Below are positions 15,839 to 24,475 of a stretch of 64,000 nucleotides of DNA, piece after piece. Where the stretch lies: assembly GCF_002042965.1 (NCBI RefSeq), contig NZ_MZNT01000001.1, positions 1 to 64,000 on the forward strand. The letters run 5' to 3'. Position numbers and translations under genes: made by a program. The notes under the pieces were generated by a model. That model did no database searches, was not told the DNA's origin, and was given only the letters and a program-made list of their open reading frames with translations. This stretch comes from Paenibacillus sp. 32352. GTDB lineage: Bacteria; Bacillota; Bacilli; Paenibacillales; NBRC-103111. Every line of letters starts with the position of its first letter. The first letter of the stretch is position 1.

Positions 15839-17149
15839 ATGCATTCTGGAACCAAACAATTTCCGCACAAATGGGTGCGGAGCAAAGAGCAGCGCACAGG
15901 GTGGCGCTACGACGGCGACGAGAGTGAGACTTCCTCCGGGAAGGGAGGCAGGCTGACAGCACAATCCAGGCTGCTTCTGACCGTTCAAGGCTTGGTGGCT
16001 GCGGCCAACGCTTTGTCAGGTACGTTTGTCAACGTCTATCTGTGGAAGGCGCGGCAGGACTTTGCTCTTATCGGCTGGTTTACGCTGATTAACCATGTGG
16101 CGATGGCTCTGACCTTTTGGCTTGCGGGAAAATGGGTCAAGGAGCATAACAAGATGAACTGTTTACGGGCCGGAGTGGCGGTATCCGCCTTGTTTTATAC
16201 GCTGGTGCTGTGGTTCGGAACCAACGCGGTTCATTTCTACCTGCTCTTGGGGGTTATTCTCGGGATGGCTTCCGGTTTATTTTGGCTAGCCTTCAACGTA
16301 GTATATTTTGAGGTGACGAATCCAGGGAATCGGGATCGTTTTAACGGATGGGCCGGGTTGTTAGGGTCCGGGGCAGGGATGATCGCTCCGTGGATCTCCG
16401 GCTTTTTAATCATTCATTTGAAGCAGACGAACGGATATCGCGTGATCTTTACACTGTCTCTTGTCATTTTCGTGATTGGTGTCATATTCAGTTTTTTTCT
16501 GAAAAAAAGAAAGTCCCAAGGACATTACGAATGGTTCCTTACCCTGCGCTGTCTGAGTCAAAAGGAGACGCTGTGGCGTACGGTGTCACTCGGCTTAGTG
16601 GCTCAAGGCGCAAGGGAAGGCGTGTTTGGTTTCATGATCGGTCTGCTTGTTTATGTTCATACCGGCAATGAGATGAAGCTGGGGAACTTTGCCCTGATTA
16701 CCTCGGCTGTTTCTTTGGTCAGCTTTATGATTACAGGAAGGCTGCTGAAGCCGAAATACAGGAAGAAAGCGATGCTGATCGGAGCGGTCATGATCGTCCT
16801 TGTCATTCTGCCCTTTTTCTGGAAGGTCAATTTTTTGACTTTGCTCATTTTTGGGGCCGGCGTCGGACTTTTTTTCCCGATGTACTCGATTCCTATGACC
16901 TCCTCCGTATTTGATTTGATCGGCAAGCATGAGGATAGCGTAAAGCATCGGGAGGAGTATATCGTGATGCGCGAGCTTGCTTTGAATGCGGGCCGTATTA
17001 CGGGGACGGCCGTTTTTATTGCTGTGGTGGCTATGACTTCCTCTCCTGCCGCGATGAACTGGCTGCTCCTGGGCATCGGCTGCACTCCGATTGCATCCTG
17101 GTTTTTCATGCGAAAGGTTCCGATGGATAAACCGGTTAAGGCGTCGTAA
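15839..17149 (+). CDS. MFS transporter, substrate unknown
   Basis: 436 residues: a hydrophilic N-terminal tail of about 45 residues, then 12 predicted membrane helices in two groups of six with a charged loop near the middle (FFLKKRKSQGHYEWF), as in the major facilitator superfamily. No substrate motif was recognised. ATG 15839 is preferred because GGTGA (15828-15832) is six bases upstream; GTG 15830 would add three residues. Stands alone between a terminator and cysK. Confidence 0.75.
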   Translation: MHSGTKQFPHKWVRSKEQRTGWRYDGDESETSSGKGGRLTAQSRLLLTVQGLVAAANALSGTFVNVYLWKARQDFALIGWFTLINHVAMALTFWLAGKWVKEHNKMNCLRAGVAVSALFYTLVLWFGTNAVHFYLLLGVILGMASGLFWLAFNVVYFEVTNPGNRDRFNGWAGLLGSGAGMIAPWISGFLIIHLKQTNGYRVIFTLSLVIFVIGVIFSFFLKKRKSQGHYEWFLTLRCLSQKETLWRTVSLGLVAQGAREGVFGFMIGLLVYVHTGNEMKLGNFALITSAVSLVSFMITGRLLKPKYRKKAMLIGAVMIVLVILPFFWKVNFLTLLIFGAGVGLFFPMYSIPMTSSVFDLIGKHEDSVKHREEYIVMRELALNAGRITGTAVFIAVVAMTSSPAAMNWLLLGIGCTPIASWFFMRKVPMDKPVKAS

Positions 17150-17273
17150 TCATCCTGCTATGGAGCCTTCCGGCAGTATCCAGGCTGTTGACAAAATAAG
17201 GAGCGCCGTTACAATTAGGACGAAGGTGTGGAGCATAGAGCGACGAGTCCTGTGCGGAAAGGAGTGGCTTTAG

Positions 17274-18203
17274 ATGAGCAAAAACAATCGAATGGTCAAC
17301 AGCGTTACGGAACTTATTGGGGATACGCCGGCGGTACGCTTGAACCGGTTAACGGGGGAGAACGACGCCGAGGTATACGTCAAGCTGGAATATTTCAATC
17401 CGAGCGGAAGCGTGAAGGATCGGGCGGCCATGAACCTGATAGCCCAGGCGGAAAAAGACGGGATCTTGAAGCCGGGCGCTACGATTATCGAGCCGACCAG
17501 CGGCAATACCGGAATCGGGCTTGCCATGAATGCGGCGGCCAAGGGCTATAAGGCGATCCTGGTCATGCCGGATAACATGACGAAAGAGCGTATTAACATA
17601 TTGAAGGCGTACGGAGCTCATGTAGAGCTGACCCCTGCCGATCAAAGAATGCCGGGAGCGATCCGCCGCGCGCTGGAGCTTCGGGATGAAATACCGGACA
17701 GCTTCATTCCGCAGCAATTCGAAAATCCGGCGAATCCGGATATTCACAGAACGACTACGGCATTGGAAATTATCGAGCAGACGGAGGGCAGGCTGGATGC
17801 TTTCGTGGCTTCATCGGGAACGGGAGGCACGATTACCGGCACAGGCGAGGTGCTTCGCGAACGCATTCCGGGCATTCAAATTTATGTCGTCGAGCCTAAA
17901 GGCTCCCCGGTATTGTCCGGCGGCAAGCCGGGCCCGCACAAATTGGTAGGAACCAGTCCCGGCTTTGTTCCGGCTATCCTTAATACGGAGGTGTACGACG
18001 AGATCGTACAGGTGGCCGATGAGGACGCGCTTCGCACGACCCGGGAGCTGGGGAGCAAGGAAGGGATTCTGGTCGGTCCATCCGCCGGCGCTACGGTGTG
18101 GACTGCGCTGCAGGTAGCCAAGAAGCTCGGTAAAGGGAAGCGGGTATTGTGTATAGCTCCGGATACGGGAGAACGGTATTTGAGCATGGGCATCTTTGTT
18201 TAA
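17274..18203 (+). CDS. cysK: Cysteine synthase A (O-acetylserine sulfhydrylase)
   Basis: 309 residues, full length. PLP-binding Lys48 in PSGSVKDRAA; SGNTG at 76-80 binds substrate; GTGGTITGTGEVL binds the PLP phosphate; C-terminal SAGA. Makes cysteine from O-acetylserine and sulfide in the cytoplasm. The loop GKPGPHKLVGTSPGFVP varies from the usual PHKIQGIGAGFIP, but the fold-defining residues remain. ATG 17274 has AAAGGAG nine bases upstream. Confidence 0.93.
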   Translation: MSKNNRMVNSVTELIGDTPAVRLNRLTGENDAEVYVKLEYFNPSGSVKDRAAMNLIAQAEKDGILKPGATIIEPTSGNTGIGLAMNAAAKGYKAILVMPDNMTKERINILKAYGAHVELTPADQRMPGAIRRALELRDEIPDSFIPQQFENPANPDIHRTTTALEIIEQTEGRLDAFVASSGTGGTITGTGEVLRERIPGIQIYVVEPKGSPVLSGGKPGPHKLVGTSPGFVPAILNTEVYDEIVQVADEDALRTTRELGSKEGILVGPSAGATVWTALQVAKKLGKGKRVLCIAPDTGERYLSMGIFV

Positions 18204-18211
18204 GTAGGGAC

Positions 18212-18469
18212 GAGCACCTCGCGAGAGGTGCTTAAGTTTGTTGAAGAACCTGAGAATCCGAAAAACGGCTATGGTACCCGGTAGGGTATCCCCTTCCGGT
18301 CGCTGTTGTTCTCGGAAAACTCGATCATATTGCTTCATAGCAGTGATTTTCCGAGAACAAAGGCGAACGCTATCGCTCCTGCAGGGGACACCCTACCTAT
18401 CACCTTTTGCATTTTTCTCAAAGATAGGATTCTCAACAACCTGGAGCACCTCGTGAGAGGTGCTTTTTT
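18212..18469. repeat. Second-type nested-palindrome element bracketed by hairpins
   Basis: Between two nearly identical short hairpins (AGCACCTC...GAGGTGCT at 18213-18232 and 18445-18464) lie nested stems: 18251-18259 with 18428-18436 (9 bp), 18280-18293 with 18384-18397 (13 of 14 paired) and 18308-18319 with 18347-18358 (12 bp). The right hairpin ends in TTTTTT, so it also terminates cysK. The plan, a terminator-like hairpin at each end and three nested stems inside, and the middle-stem core GGGTAT, are the same as in the repeat at 1-230, but most sequence differs. Confidence 0.75.
18445..18469 (+). terminator. Intrinsic terminator at right end of the element
   Basis: AGCACCTC (18445-18452), loop GTGA, GAGGTGCT (18457-18464), then TTTTTT. 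The left twin hairpin lacks the T run. Confidence 0.8.
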
Positions 18470-18550
18470 GTTTTGGTTAGGAACTAGGGGAAGCTCGCTC
18501 GGAAGAAGCAGCAAGCATTCAAAATTAGGCAGGAATAATTGAAAAATAAG

Positions 18551-18579
18551 TTGAATAAAAATGCATATAGATGTATAAT
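18551..18579 (+). promoter_or_regulatory. SigA-type promoter
   Basis: TTGAAT (18551-18556), 17-base spacer, TATAAT (18574-18579). It shows that translation of the next gene must begin after about 18590. Confidence 0.75.
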
Positions 18580-18606
18580 TATAAGTGTAGAACAATACAA
18601 GGTAGG

Positions 18607-18897
18607 ATGGTGATTGACTTGATTATAGCATTAGAAAATGAGCCTCCTGCACAAGGACAGTTTGAGCAATTGCTGGCATCCGTCGAGGATCATGCAGCCG
18701 ATGCGGAACTTCTGTACAAAACGTACTGCCAGAGCCCTTATGTGATCGCCGCTTATGACAAAGGCCGGCTGGTGGGCATCGGAAGAGTGACAGGAGAGTC
18801 GGACGGGCAAGGCGGGCTGCAAATTACCGTGCTTGAGGATTACCGCTGCCACGAGATTGAAGCGAACATACGCAGGCTGTTATCGATTCACCGTTAG
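18607..18897 (+). CDS. Short GNAT-like protein, probably lacking the acetyl-CoA loop
   Basis: 96 residues. The middle, SPYVIAAYDKGRLVGIGRVTG, resembles strands 2 and 3 of the GNAT acetyltransferase fold. The expected acetyl-CoA loop (Q/R-x-x-G-x-G/A) after the next strand is replaced by VLEDYRCHEIEANIRRLLS, and the chain stops about 50 residues short of a normal GNAT. It is therefore either a remnant or a small non-catalytic relative. ATG 18607 or TTG 18619 are possible starts; the longer frame from 18571 overlaps the -10 box. Confidence 0.55.
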   Translation: MVIDLIIALENEPPAQGQFEQLLASVEDHAADAELLYKTYCQSPYVIAAYDKGRLVGIGRVTGESDGQGGLQITVLEDYRCHEIEANIRRLLSIHR

Positions 18898-18943
18898 TAG
18901 CATTTTTACAGCAGCCTATTATTTCTTATATAGATTTTATGCA

Positions 18944-18977
18944 AGCCCGAGGCTATTGTGCCCTGCGGGCTATTTTT
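18944..18977 (+). terminator. Terminator after the GNAT-like gene
   Basis: AGCCCG (18944-18949) pairs with CGGGCT (18966-18971), extended by AGG/CCT inside, and is followed by ATTTTT. Confidence 0.7.
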
Positions 18978-19102
18978 GCGTTGAAGGGATGGCATGCAGA
19001 CTTGGCTCAGCCCAAGCAAGAGCAATTTTATTTTGCAAAAAGCCGCCGGTTGGGTGTAATATGGAGTAATAATTTATCTATCCATGACATGTAAGCGGAA
19101 GA

Positions 19103-19127
19103 CAGGTTTTGTCTAACGCAAAACCTG
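19103..19127 (+). promoter_or_regulatory. Leader hairpin before alaR
   Basis: CAGGTTTTG pairs perfectly with CAAAACCTG across TCTAACG, 47 bases before the start. A possible promoter (TTGCAA 19033, TAATAT 19057) lies upstream. It may be an operator for the Lrp-type protein encoded next, or an mRNA structure. Confidence 0.4.
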
Positions 19128-19173
19128 GAAGGAAGCTAATGTAAGGCACAACTCTTGGGAGGGTTAACCACCG

Positions 19174-19665
19174 ATGGAACAGTTTAAAATGCGAATTATT
19201 GAGCTGCTTAAGGAAGACGCGAGAAGAACCCCGGCGTTAATAGCAACTATGCTGGGTGCGCCGGAGGCGGAAGTGGCGGAAGCGATCAAGCAATTGGAGG
19301 ATGCGCACGTCATTATCAAATACGCGCCGATTGTGAACTGGGCGAAGGTGGACAACGAGAAGGTAACCGCATTGATTGAAGTTCAGATCACCCCGGAACG
19401 CGGCCGCGGCTTCGATGCGATCGCCGAGCGCATTTACTTGTATCCGGAAGTCAAATCCGTATATTTGATGTCCGGAGCCTATGATTTGCTGGTAGAGATC
19501 GAAGGGAAAACGCTGAAGGAAGTCGCTTCTTTCGTATCCAATAAGCTGTCGCCGATAGACCGCGTTTTATCGACCAAAACACATTTCATACTTAAAAAAT
19601 ATAAGCAGGACGGCATCACCTTTGAAGATCATGAGGATGACCGCCGTATGTTAATCTCCCCGTGA
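19174..19665 (+). CDS. alaR: Lrp/AsnC-family regulator (AlaR/YugG-like)
   Basis: 163 residues: N-terminal helix-turn-helix (about 5-50), then the RAM ligand domain (VKSVYLMSGAYDLLVEIEGKTLKEVASFV). Followed 13 bases later by an aminotransferase, the same pair as yugG-yugH (alaR-alaT) of B. subtilis, where AlaR activates alanine transaminase. It likely senses an amino acid and controls its own operon. Start supported by GGGAGGG. Confidence 0.8.
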   Translation: MEQFKMRIIELLKEDARRTPALIATMLGAPEAEVAEAIKQLEDAHVIIKYAPIVNWAKVDNEKVTALIEVQITPERGRGFDAIAERIYLYPEVKSVYLMSGAYDLLVEIEGKTLKEVASFVSNKLSPIDRVLSTKTHFILKKYKQDGITFEDHEDDRRMLISP

Positions 19666-19678
19666 AGGATGATGAGTG

Positions 19679-20869
19679 ATGATCAAACAACATGAGCCTT
19701 CTACAAAGTCGATGTCGGGTTATTTGGCTCCCTTGGTGAGAGAAATCCCCCCATCAGGGATCCGCAAATTTTTTGATCTGGTCAGCGCCAGCAAGGATAT
19801 CATTTCTCTTGGTGTCGGCGAGCCGGATTTTTGCACGCCTTGGCACGTGCGTGAAGCCTGCGTGTATTCCCTTGAACGCGGCAATACGAAGTATACGCCG
19901 AATGCAGGAATGCCGGAGCTAAGGGAAGCGATCGCCGAGTATTTGTACGATTCGTTCCATGTGCCGTACGAGCCTTCTGACGAAATCCTGGTTACGGTGG
20001 GCGGCAGTGAAGCCATTGACTTGGCCTTGCGTGCCTTGATCGTCCCGGGGGATGAAGTGCTTGTTCCGGAGCCTTGCTATATCTCCTATTCTCCGATTAC
20101 GAAGATCGGCGGGGGGATTCCTGTCGGGATCGAGACGTTCGCGAAGGATAATTTCAAGCTGACTCCCGAAGCCTTGAAGGCGAGCATTACACCTAAGTCT
20201 AAAGTACTGATTCTGTGCTATCCGAGCAACCCGACGGGCGGCATCATGACGTACGAGGATTGGCTCCCGATTGCAAAAATTGTTGAGGAAAACGACCTTA
20301 TTGTCATTTCCGACGAAATCTATGCAGAATTGACTTACGAGCAGAAGCATGTCAGCTTCGCTTCCTTGCCAGGCATGAAGGACCGCACCATCCTGGTCAG
20401 CGGCTTCTCCAAAGCCTTCGCGATGACCGGCTGGAGGATGGGCTATGCTTGCGGACATAGGGATCTAATTTCAGCGATGCTCAAAATTCACCAATACACC
20501 GTCATGTGCGCACCTGCTATGGGGCAAGTCGCAGCTCTCGAGGCTTTGAAAAACGGTATGGATGAAAAGGATCGCATGGTAGAGTCCTATAACCAACGGC
20601 GCCGGCTTGTCGTTCAAGGCTTCCGGGACATCGGGCTCGAGTGCCATGAGCCGCAGGGAGCGTTCTATGCCTTCCCTTCGATTGCCTCTACGGGACTAAG
20701 CTCGGAGGAGTTTGCCCAGCGTTTGCTTCTTGAAGCGAAGGTCGCTGCGGTGCCGGGATATGTGTTCGGCTTGGGCGGAGAAGGCTTCGTGCGCTGCTCC
20801 TACGCGACTTCCGTCAATCAATTGCTGGAAGCGATCGAAAGGATCGGAAATTTTATACGTAAATTATAG
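19679..20869 (+). CDS. alaT: PLP aminotransferase, AlaT/YugH-like
   Basis: 396 residues, fold-type I aminotransferase. Motifs: LGVGEPDF near the N-terminus, YPSNPTGG, DEIYAELTY, and the PLP lysine Lys245 in SGFSKAFAMTGWRMGY. With the Lrp-type gene before it, alanine transaminase is the best guess: pyruvate plus glutamate to alanine. Other aromatic or aspartate aminotransferases share these motifs. ATG 19679 follows AAGGA by 9 bases; a GTG at 19676 is adjacent. Confidence 0.8.
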   Translation: MIKQHEPSTKSMSGYLAPLVREIPPSGIRKFFDLVSASKDIISLGVGEPDFCTPWHVREACVYSLERGNTKYTPNAGMPELREAIAEYLYDSFHVPYEPSDEILVTVGGSEAIDLALRALIVPGDEVLVPEPCYISYSPITKIGGGIPVGIETFAKDNFKLTPEALKASITPKSKVLILCYPSNPTGGIMTYEDWLPIAKIVEENDLIVISDEIYAELTYEQKHVSFASLPGMKDRTILVSGFSKAFAMTGWRMGYACGHRDLISAMLKIHQYTVMCAPAMGQVAALEALKNGMDEKDRMVESYNQRRRLVVQGFRDIGLECHEPQGAFYAFPSIASTGLSSEEFAQRLLLEAKVAAVPGYVFGLGGEGFVRCSYATSVNQLLEAIERIGNFIRKL

Positions 20870-20870
20870 T

Positions 20871-20877
20871 TTCGACA
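20871..20877. promoter_or_regulatory. Possible Spo0A box
   Basis: TTCGACA is the exact complement of the 0A box TGTCGAA, and a partial match (CCGACAAA) lies at 20898-20905. They precede a Spo0E-like gene. A seven-base match alone occurs often by chance. Confidence 0.35.
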
Positions 20878-20992
20878 AAAGTAGTCATTTCCATCCCCGA
20901 CAAAAACTGTTATCTTTAATAGTATAGAAGTTTCATATCCTTTGGGGTTATGGGACTTCCGAATCTAAAGATATGCCAGGGGGGGATGAAGA

Positions 20993-21259
20993 ATGGCTTT
21001 TCCGGAATATCAGCTTAGGCATTACCCGCAAATCGGTTGGATTCGAGAGAATAATCAGCAAGCCAAGTGGTTTTTTGGGAAAAAGAAGCGGTCATCTTCT
21101 GACGTATCTTTGGAAGAAGAGATTTATAGGTTGCGTCAGGAGCTCGAACGACTGGTTCAGAGCGAGCAATGCTTGACCTCACCGGAAGTTGTGAAGATCA
21201 GCATGATCCTGGACAAAAAGATAAATGAGTATATGAATCGAAATAAGAGGAGCCGGTAA
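20993..21259 (+). CDS. Spo0E-like aspartyl-phosphate phosphatase
   Basis: 88 residues. The C-terminal part has the family pattern: a helix with LEEEIYRLRQELERLV, a turn, then SPEVVKISMILDKKINEYM, containing the S-x-x-L-D-x-x-I-x-x-Y signature. Such proteins dephosphorylate Spo0A-P and delay sporulation. The N-terminal 40 residues are basic and aromatic and not part of the family. ATG 20993 is preceded by a strong G-rich site (GGGGGGATGAAGA). Confidence 0.82.
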   Translation: MAFPEYQLRHYPQIGWIRENNQQAKWFFGKKKRSSSDVSLEEEIYRLRQELERLVQSEQCLTSPEVVKISMILDKKINEYMNRNKRSR

Positions 21260-21273
21260 CGGTTCCTTTTTTT
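21248..21273 (+). terminator. Terminator after the Spo0E-like gene
   Basis: AGGAGCC...GGTTCCT hairpin overlapping the stop codon and followed by seven T. Confidence 0.7.
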
Positions 21274-21390
21274 ACATTTCAGCCTGCGGCCATCTCCTTT
21301 TTTATCTCTAGTTTTGAAAGAAACGAGACATTTATGATATGATTGGGGGTAATAGCAATCCAAGAAAGCGCATCTATAAGGAGAGGGAAC

Positions 21391-21933
21391 ATGAAAGGGA
21401 AATTCATGCTCATCATCATGCTGCTGCTGGTGCTAGCCGGCTGCGGCGGGGGACCCAAGGCTGATGTATTGATTTTTATGACAGGCCCCAATGGAATTCC
21501 GAACGAAGTGGGAGATAAGCTGCAGGCTGCGCTGCAAACGAAGCTTGGCGAAGCTCCGACCGTAAAGATTCAGACCACGCCGATGTTTTCTATGGATAAA
21601 TTGGTCGTTGAAATTGCGGCGGGAGATAACAGCATCATTATTGTGCCGACGGAGCAGTTTAAAACGATAGGCCAGCAGGGCGGCTATGTCAGTCTGGATG
21701 ATGTGGCGAAGCAGGAGGATTTTCCCGGAGGCGTGCTGGAGCTCCCGGTAGATTCCAAGGATAAGAATGCAGCGCCGAAGAAAGAGAAGCATTTGTACGG
21801 TATTCCTTTGGAACAAACCAAATGGTTTACAGAGCTTAATCTGAATGGCAAAGATTTGGTAGCCTTCATTCCGGCCAATGCCAAAAATCTGGAAAAAGGC
21901 TTGCAGGTGATGAAGGTCATCGCGCAAAAATAG
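21391..21933 (+). CDS. Lipoprotein of unknown function
   Basis: 180 residues. Signal with lipobox VLAGC, lipidated Cys18. The mature part resembles no family I can name; it has an alternating strand/helix pattern (ADVLIFMTGPNGIPNEVGDKL...) suggesting a small alpha/beta domain on the outer face of the membrane. ATG 21391 follows AAGGAGAGG; a longer frame from 21343 would bury the signal peptide. It ends just ahead of the cobalamin riboswitch but has no visible tie to B12. Confidence 0.7.
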   Translation: MKGKFMLIIMLLLVLAGCGGGPKADVLIFMTGPNGIPNEVGDKLQAALQTKLGEAPTVKIQTTPMFSMDKLVVEIAAGDNSIIIVPTEQFKTIGQQGGYVSLDDVAKQEDFPGGVLELPVDSKDKNAAPKKEKHLYGIPLEQTKWFTELNLNGKDLVAFIPANAKNLEKGLQVMKVIAQK

Positions 21934-21984
21934 ACCTAATGGACGTTCCTGCTGCATAGGCAGGTCTGACTTTAATTTCATAGA

Positions 21985-22165
21985 GTTATCCGACTAGGTG
22001 CCTGTCTGCTTAACAAGCCGGCAGGTTAAAAGGGAAGCCGGTGTGAATCCGGAGCGGTCCCGCCACTGTATTTTGGAGGGAGAGTCTCATAATGCCACTG
22101 TTCTGAACCGGAATGGGAAGGCGAGGCCTCCGTACAACTCCATAAGCCAGGAAACCTGCCTAATC
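21985..22165 (+). promoter_or_regulatory. Cobalamin (AdoCbl) riboswitch aptamer
   Basis: Conserved blocks in order: GGTGCCTGTC, AAAAGGGAAGCCGGTG, GAATCCGG-AGCGGTCCCGCCACTGT (split here for length), and GCCAGGAAACCTGCC at the 3' end. The closing helix pairs GGCAGGT (about 22019-22025) with ACCTGCC (22155-22161). It precedes the B12 uptake and assembly operon and should shut it off when adenosylcobalamin is plentiful. Confidence 0.95.
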
Positions 22166-22252
22166 GGGAATAGACCGGGCCTTTTCGAGGAAAAAGGAGC
22201 GTCGTTTGCACGCGCTGCGTTCTGAATAACGGACAGCGTCTGCAATCGCATG

Positions 22253-22295
22253 CCCTCTGCTTCCTAATTGCAGCGATCAGGATCAGAGGGTTTTT
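22253..22295 (+). terminator. Riboswitch expression-platform terminator
   Basis: CCCTCTG (22253-22259) pairs with CAGAGGG (22284-22290), extended by TCCT/AGGA inside, followed by TTTTT. It lies between the aptamer and btuF, so the riboswitch probably works by transcription termination. Confidence 0.8.
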
Positions 22296-22366
22296 GACGT
22301 GCATGCAAACCGGGACATGGAACAGGAACGATACAATGGGATGGAAGGACAAAGGGAGGTACCACA

Positions 22367-23395
22367 ATGTGGAGTGAAATGAAACGAAGCGGCAGAAAAA
22401 AATGGCTGGCGGCTGTACTGGGTCTGGCGCTTGTGTTCAGCGCAGCCGGCTGCGCGCCGAAGGAGACGAAGCCCTCGGGCACGGCAGATCTGAAGGAGCC
22501 GGCTAAAGCGAGCAGCGGAGAACAGACAAGCCCTCCAGCCGCGAACGCAAAGGCTACAGTATATCCGTTGAAAGTGAAGGATGCAACAGGCAAGGAGTTT
22601 ACCTTTGAAAAGGCGCCGGCCAAGATTGTGTCGGTGTCTCCCAGCGAGACGGAGACTCTGTTCGCTCTGGGCTTGGGCGACAAAGTCGTCGGCGTATCCG
22701 ACTTTTGCGATTATCCGGAGGAAGCGAAGAAAAAGCCTAAGATGGGCAGCATCGTGAAGCCGAATGAGGAAGCGCTGATTGCGGCTAACGCGGATGTCGT
22801 GCTATCGGGCGTATCGCTCAAAACAGCAGCCGTCGAGCAGCTCAGAGGCTTGAATGTGAACGTGTTTAAGGTAGAGCCCAAGACGATTGACGACGTCATG
22901 AACAATATTTTGAAATTCGGGCAAATTTTTGACAAGCAGGAGCAGGCGGAGAAGCTGGTAGCTTCTATGAAGGCGGATCGTCAGAAGGTTACGGATGCCG
23001 TCAAGGATCTGAAGCCGGAGCAAAAGAAAAGGGTGCTCATGGAATTTTCTCCGGGCTGGACGGTAGGGAAGGGAGAATTCATGGACGAGCTGATCACCTT
23101 GGCTGGCGGTATTAATGTTTCTTCCGACATTACCGGGTACGCGAAGCTGAATGAAGAAAAGGTGATCGCGGATAATCCTCAAGTGATTTTGTACCCGAAA
23201 AATCTGATCGATGAAAATTCCAAGAAGTCCATGGATCAAATCATTAGAGAGCGTACTAGCTGGGCTAATGTCGATGCGATCAAAAACAACAAGCTGGCGG
23301 GGTTGGATAAGGACTCGATCAGCCGTCCGGGACCGCGGATTACAGCAGCGCTGGTAGATGTAGCCAAAGGCATTTATCCGGAATTGGTGAAATAA
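22367..23395 (+). CDS. btuF: Corrinoid ABC transporter, binding lipoprotein
   Basis: 342 residues. Lipobox SAAGC (Cys29), a Ser/Ala/Pro linker to about 60, then a cluster-A-2 binding protein: KIVSVSPSETETLFALGLGDKVVGVSDFC opening lobe 1, a long connecting helix (about 185-225), and lobe 2. Captures cobalamin or cobinamide outside the membrane. Position directly after the cobalamin riboswitch and before BtuC and BtuD fixes the substrate class. Start ATG 22367 has GGGAGG upstream. Confidence 0.9.
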   Translation: MWSEMKRSGRKKWLAAVLGLALVFSAAGCAPKETKPSGTADLKEPAKASSGEQTSPPAANAKATVYPLKVKDATGKEFTFEKAPAKIVSVSPSETETLFALGLGDKVVGVSDFCDYPEEAKKKPKMGSIVKPNEEALIAANADVVLSGVSLKTAAVEQLRGLNVNVFKVEPKTIDDVMNNILKFGQIFDKQEQAEKLVASMKADRQKVTDAVKDLKPEQKKRVLMEFSPGWTVGKGEFMDELITLAGGINVSSDITGYAKLNEEKVIADNPQVILYPKNLIDENSKKSMDQIIRERTSWANVDAIKNNKLAGLDKDSISRPGPRITAALVDVAKGIYPELVK

Positions 23396-23396
23396 A

Positions 23397-24434
23397 ATGA
23401 AGCGGAAGCTAATGGCATGGGGAGGAGCGGGAGTGCTGCTCCTTCTTCTTTCCGTGACGATCAGTTTATCCATCGGTACGGTTCATGTGCCGCTCCTGCA
23501 TGTATGGGGCATTCTGGCGCATCATCTGCCCGGAATCGGAGGCTCGGTTCCCGTGGACTGGCAGCCGGCCTCCGAGCAGATTATTTGGCGCGTCCGGCTG
23601 CCCCGCGTACTGCTGGGGGTGCTGGTAGGCGCCTCCTTAGGCATTGCGGGAGCGGCCTTCCAGGGAGTGCTGCGCAATCCGCTGGCGGACCCCTATACGT
23701 TGGGGGTTTCTTCCGGCGCCTCGGTCGGCGCTGCTTTCCTGATCTTGTTCGGCCTACAGTTTGCCCTGCTGGGCTCGGCAACCGTTCCGGTTGTCGCATT
23801 CATTACAGGAGCGCTATCCTTGATCACTGTGATTATGCTCGCAAGAACGGGCGGTAAGATACGAATGGAAGCCCTGATTTTATCCGGGGTCGTCATGCAG
23901 GCTTTTCTCGGGGCCTTCGTCTCGTTTATGGTCGCGATGTCCAAGCAGGTTATTAATGAAATTGTGTTTTGGCTGATGGGCAGCCTGGCGCTTCGGGGCT
24001 GGATGTATTCGCTTGTGCTGCTGCCCTACTTGGCGATCGGCGTCATGATCCTGTTCGGCTATGGAAGAGCGATGAATTTATTCGCTTTGGGCGAGCAGCA
24101 GGCGGCCTATCTGGGTATAAGGGTCGAGCGAACGAAGCTTATTGTGCTGGCGGCTGCAACGCTGATTACGGCGGCGGCCGTGTCGGTCTCCGGGGTCGTA
24201 GGCTTTGTCGGCCTGATCGTGCCGCATTTGCTGCGGCTGATCGTAGGGCCGGACTATCGGCTGCTGCTGCCTCTTTCCCTTATCGGGGGAGCAATCTACG
24301 TACTGTGGGCGGATACGCTTGCCCGTACGGTCCTGAGTCCGACGGAAATTCCGCTCGGAGTGGTAACCGCGTTCATGGGGGCTCCGTTTTTTGCCTATTT
24401 ATTAAAAAGAAGCAAGCGATTGTCGAACGAATAA
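23397..24434 (+). CDS. btuC: Corrinoid ABC transporter, permease
   Basis: 345 residues, FecCD/BtuC permease family with about ten membrane helices. Typical blocks: RLPRVLLGVLVGASLGIAGAAFQGVLRNPLADPYTLGVSSGAS, and GVVGFVGLIVPHLLRL (the coupling region that touches the ATPase). The ATG lies one base after the btuF stop, so the genes are coupled. Confidence 0.92.
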   Translation: MKRKLMAWGGAGVLLLLLSVTISLSIGTVHVPLLHVWGILAHHLPGIGGSVPVDWQPASEQIIWRVRLPRVLLGVLVGASLGIAGAAFQGVLRNPLADPYTLGVSSGASVGAAFLILFGLQFALLGSATVPVVAFITGALSLITVIMLARTGGKIRMEALILSGVVMQAFLGAFVSFMVAMSKQVINEIVFWLMGSLALRGWMYSLVLLPYLAIGVMILFGYGRAMNLFALGEQQAAYLGIRVERTKLIVLAAATLITAAAVSVSGVVGFVGLIVPHLLRLIVGPDYRLLLPLSLIGGAIYVLWADTLARTVLSPTEIPLGVVTAFMGAPFFAYLLKRSKRLSNE

Positions 24435-24475
24435 TTTACGATGCCAAGATGTTGAAGGGAAGGGGGCTGCAGGAA

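Noticed and set aside
23969..24475. Upstream extension of the btuD frame into btuC
   Set aside because: It would overlap btuC by over 450 bases and add unrelated sequence before the ABC domain; ATG 24476 has a ribosome site.
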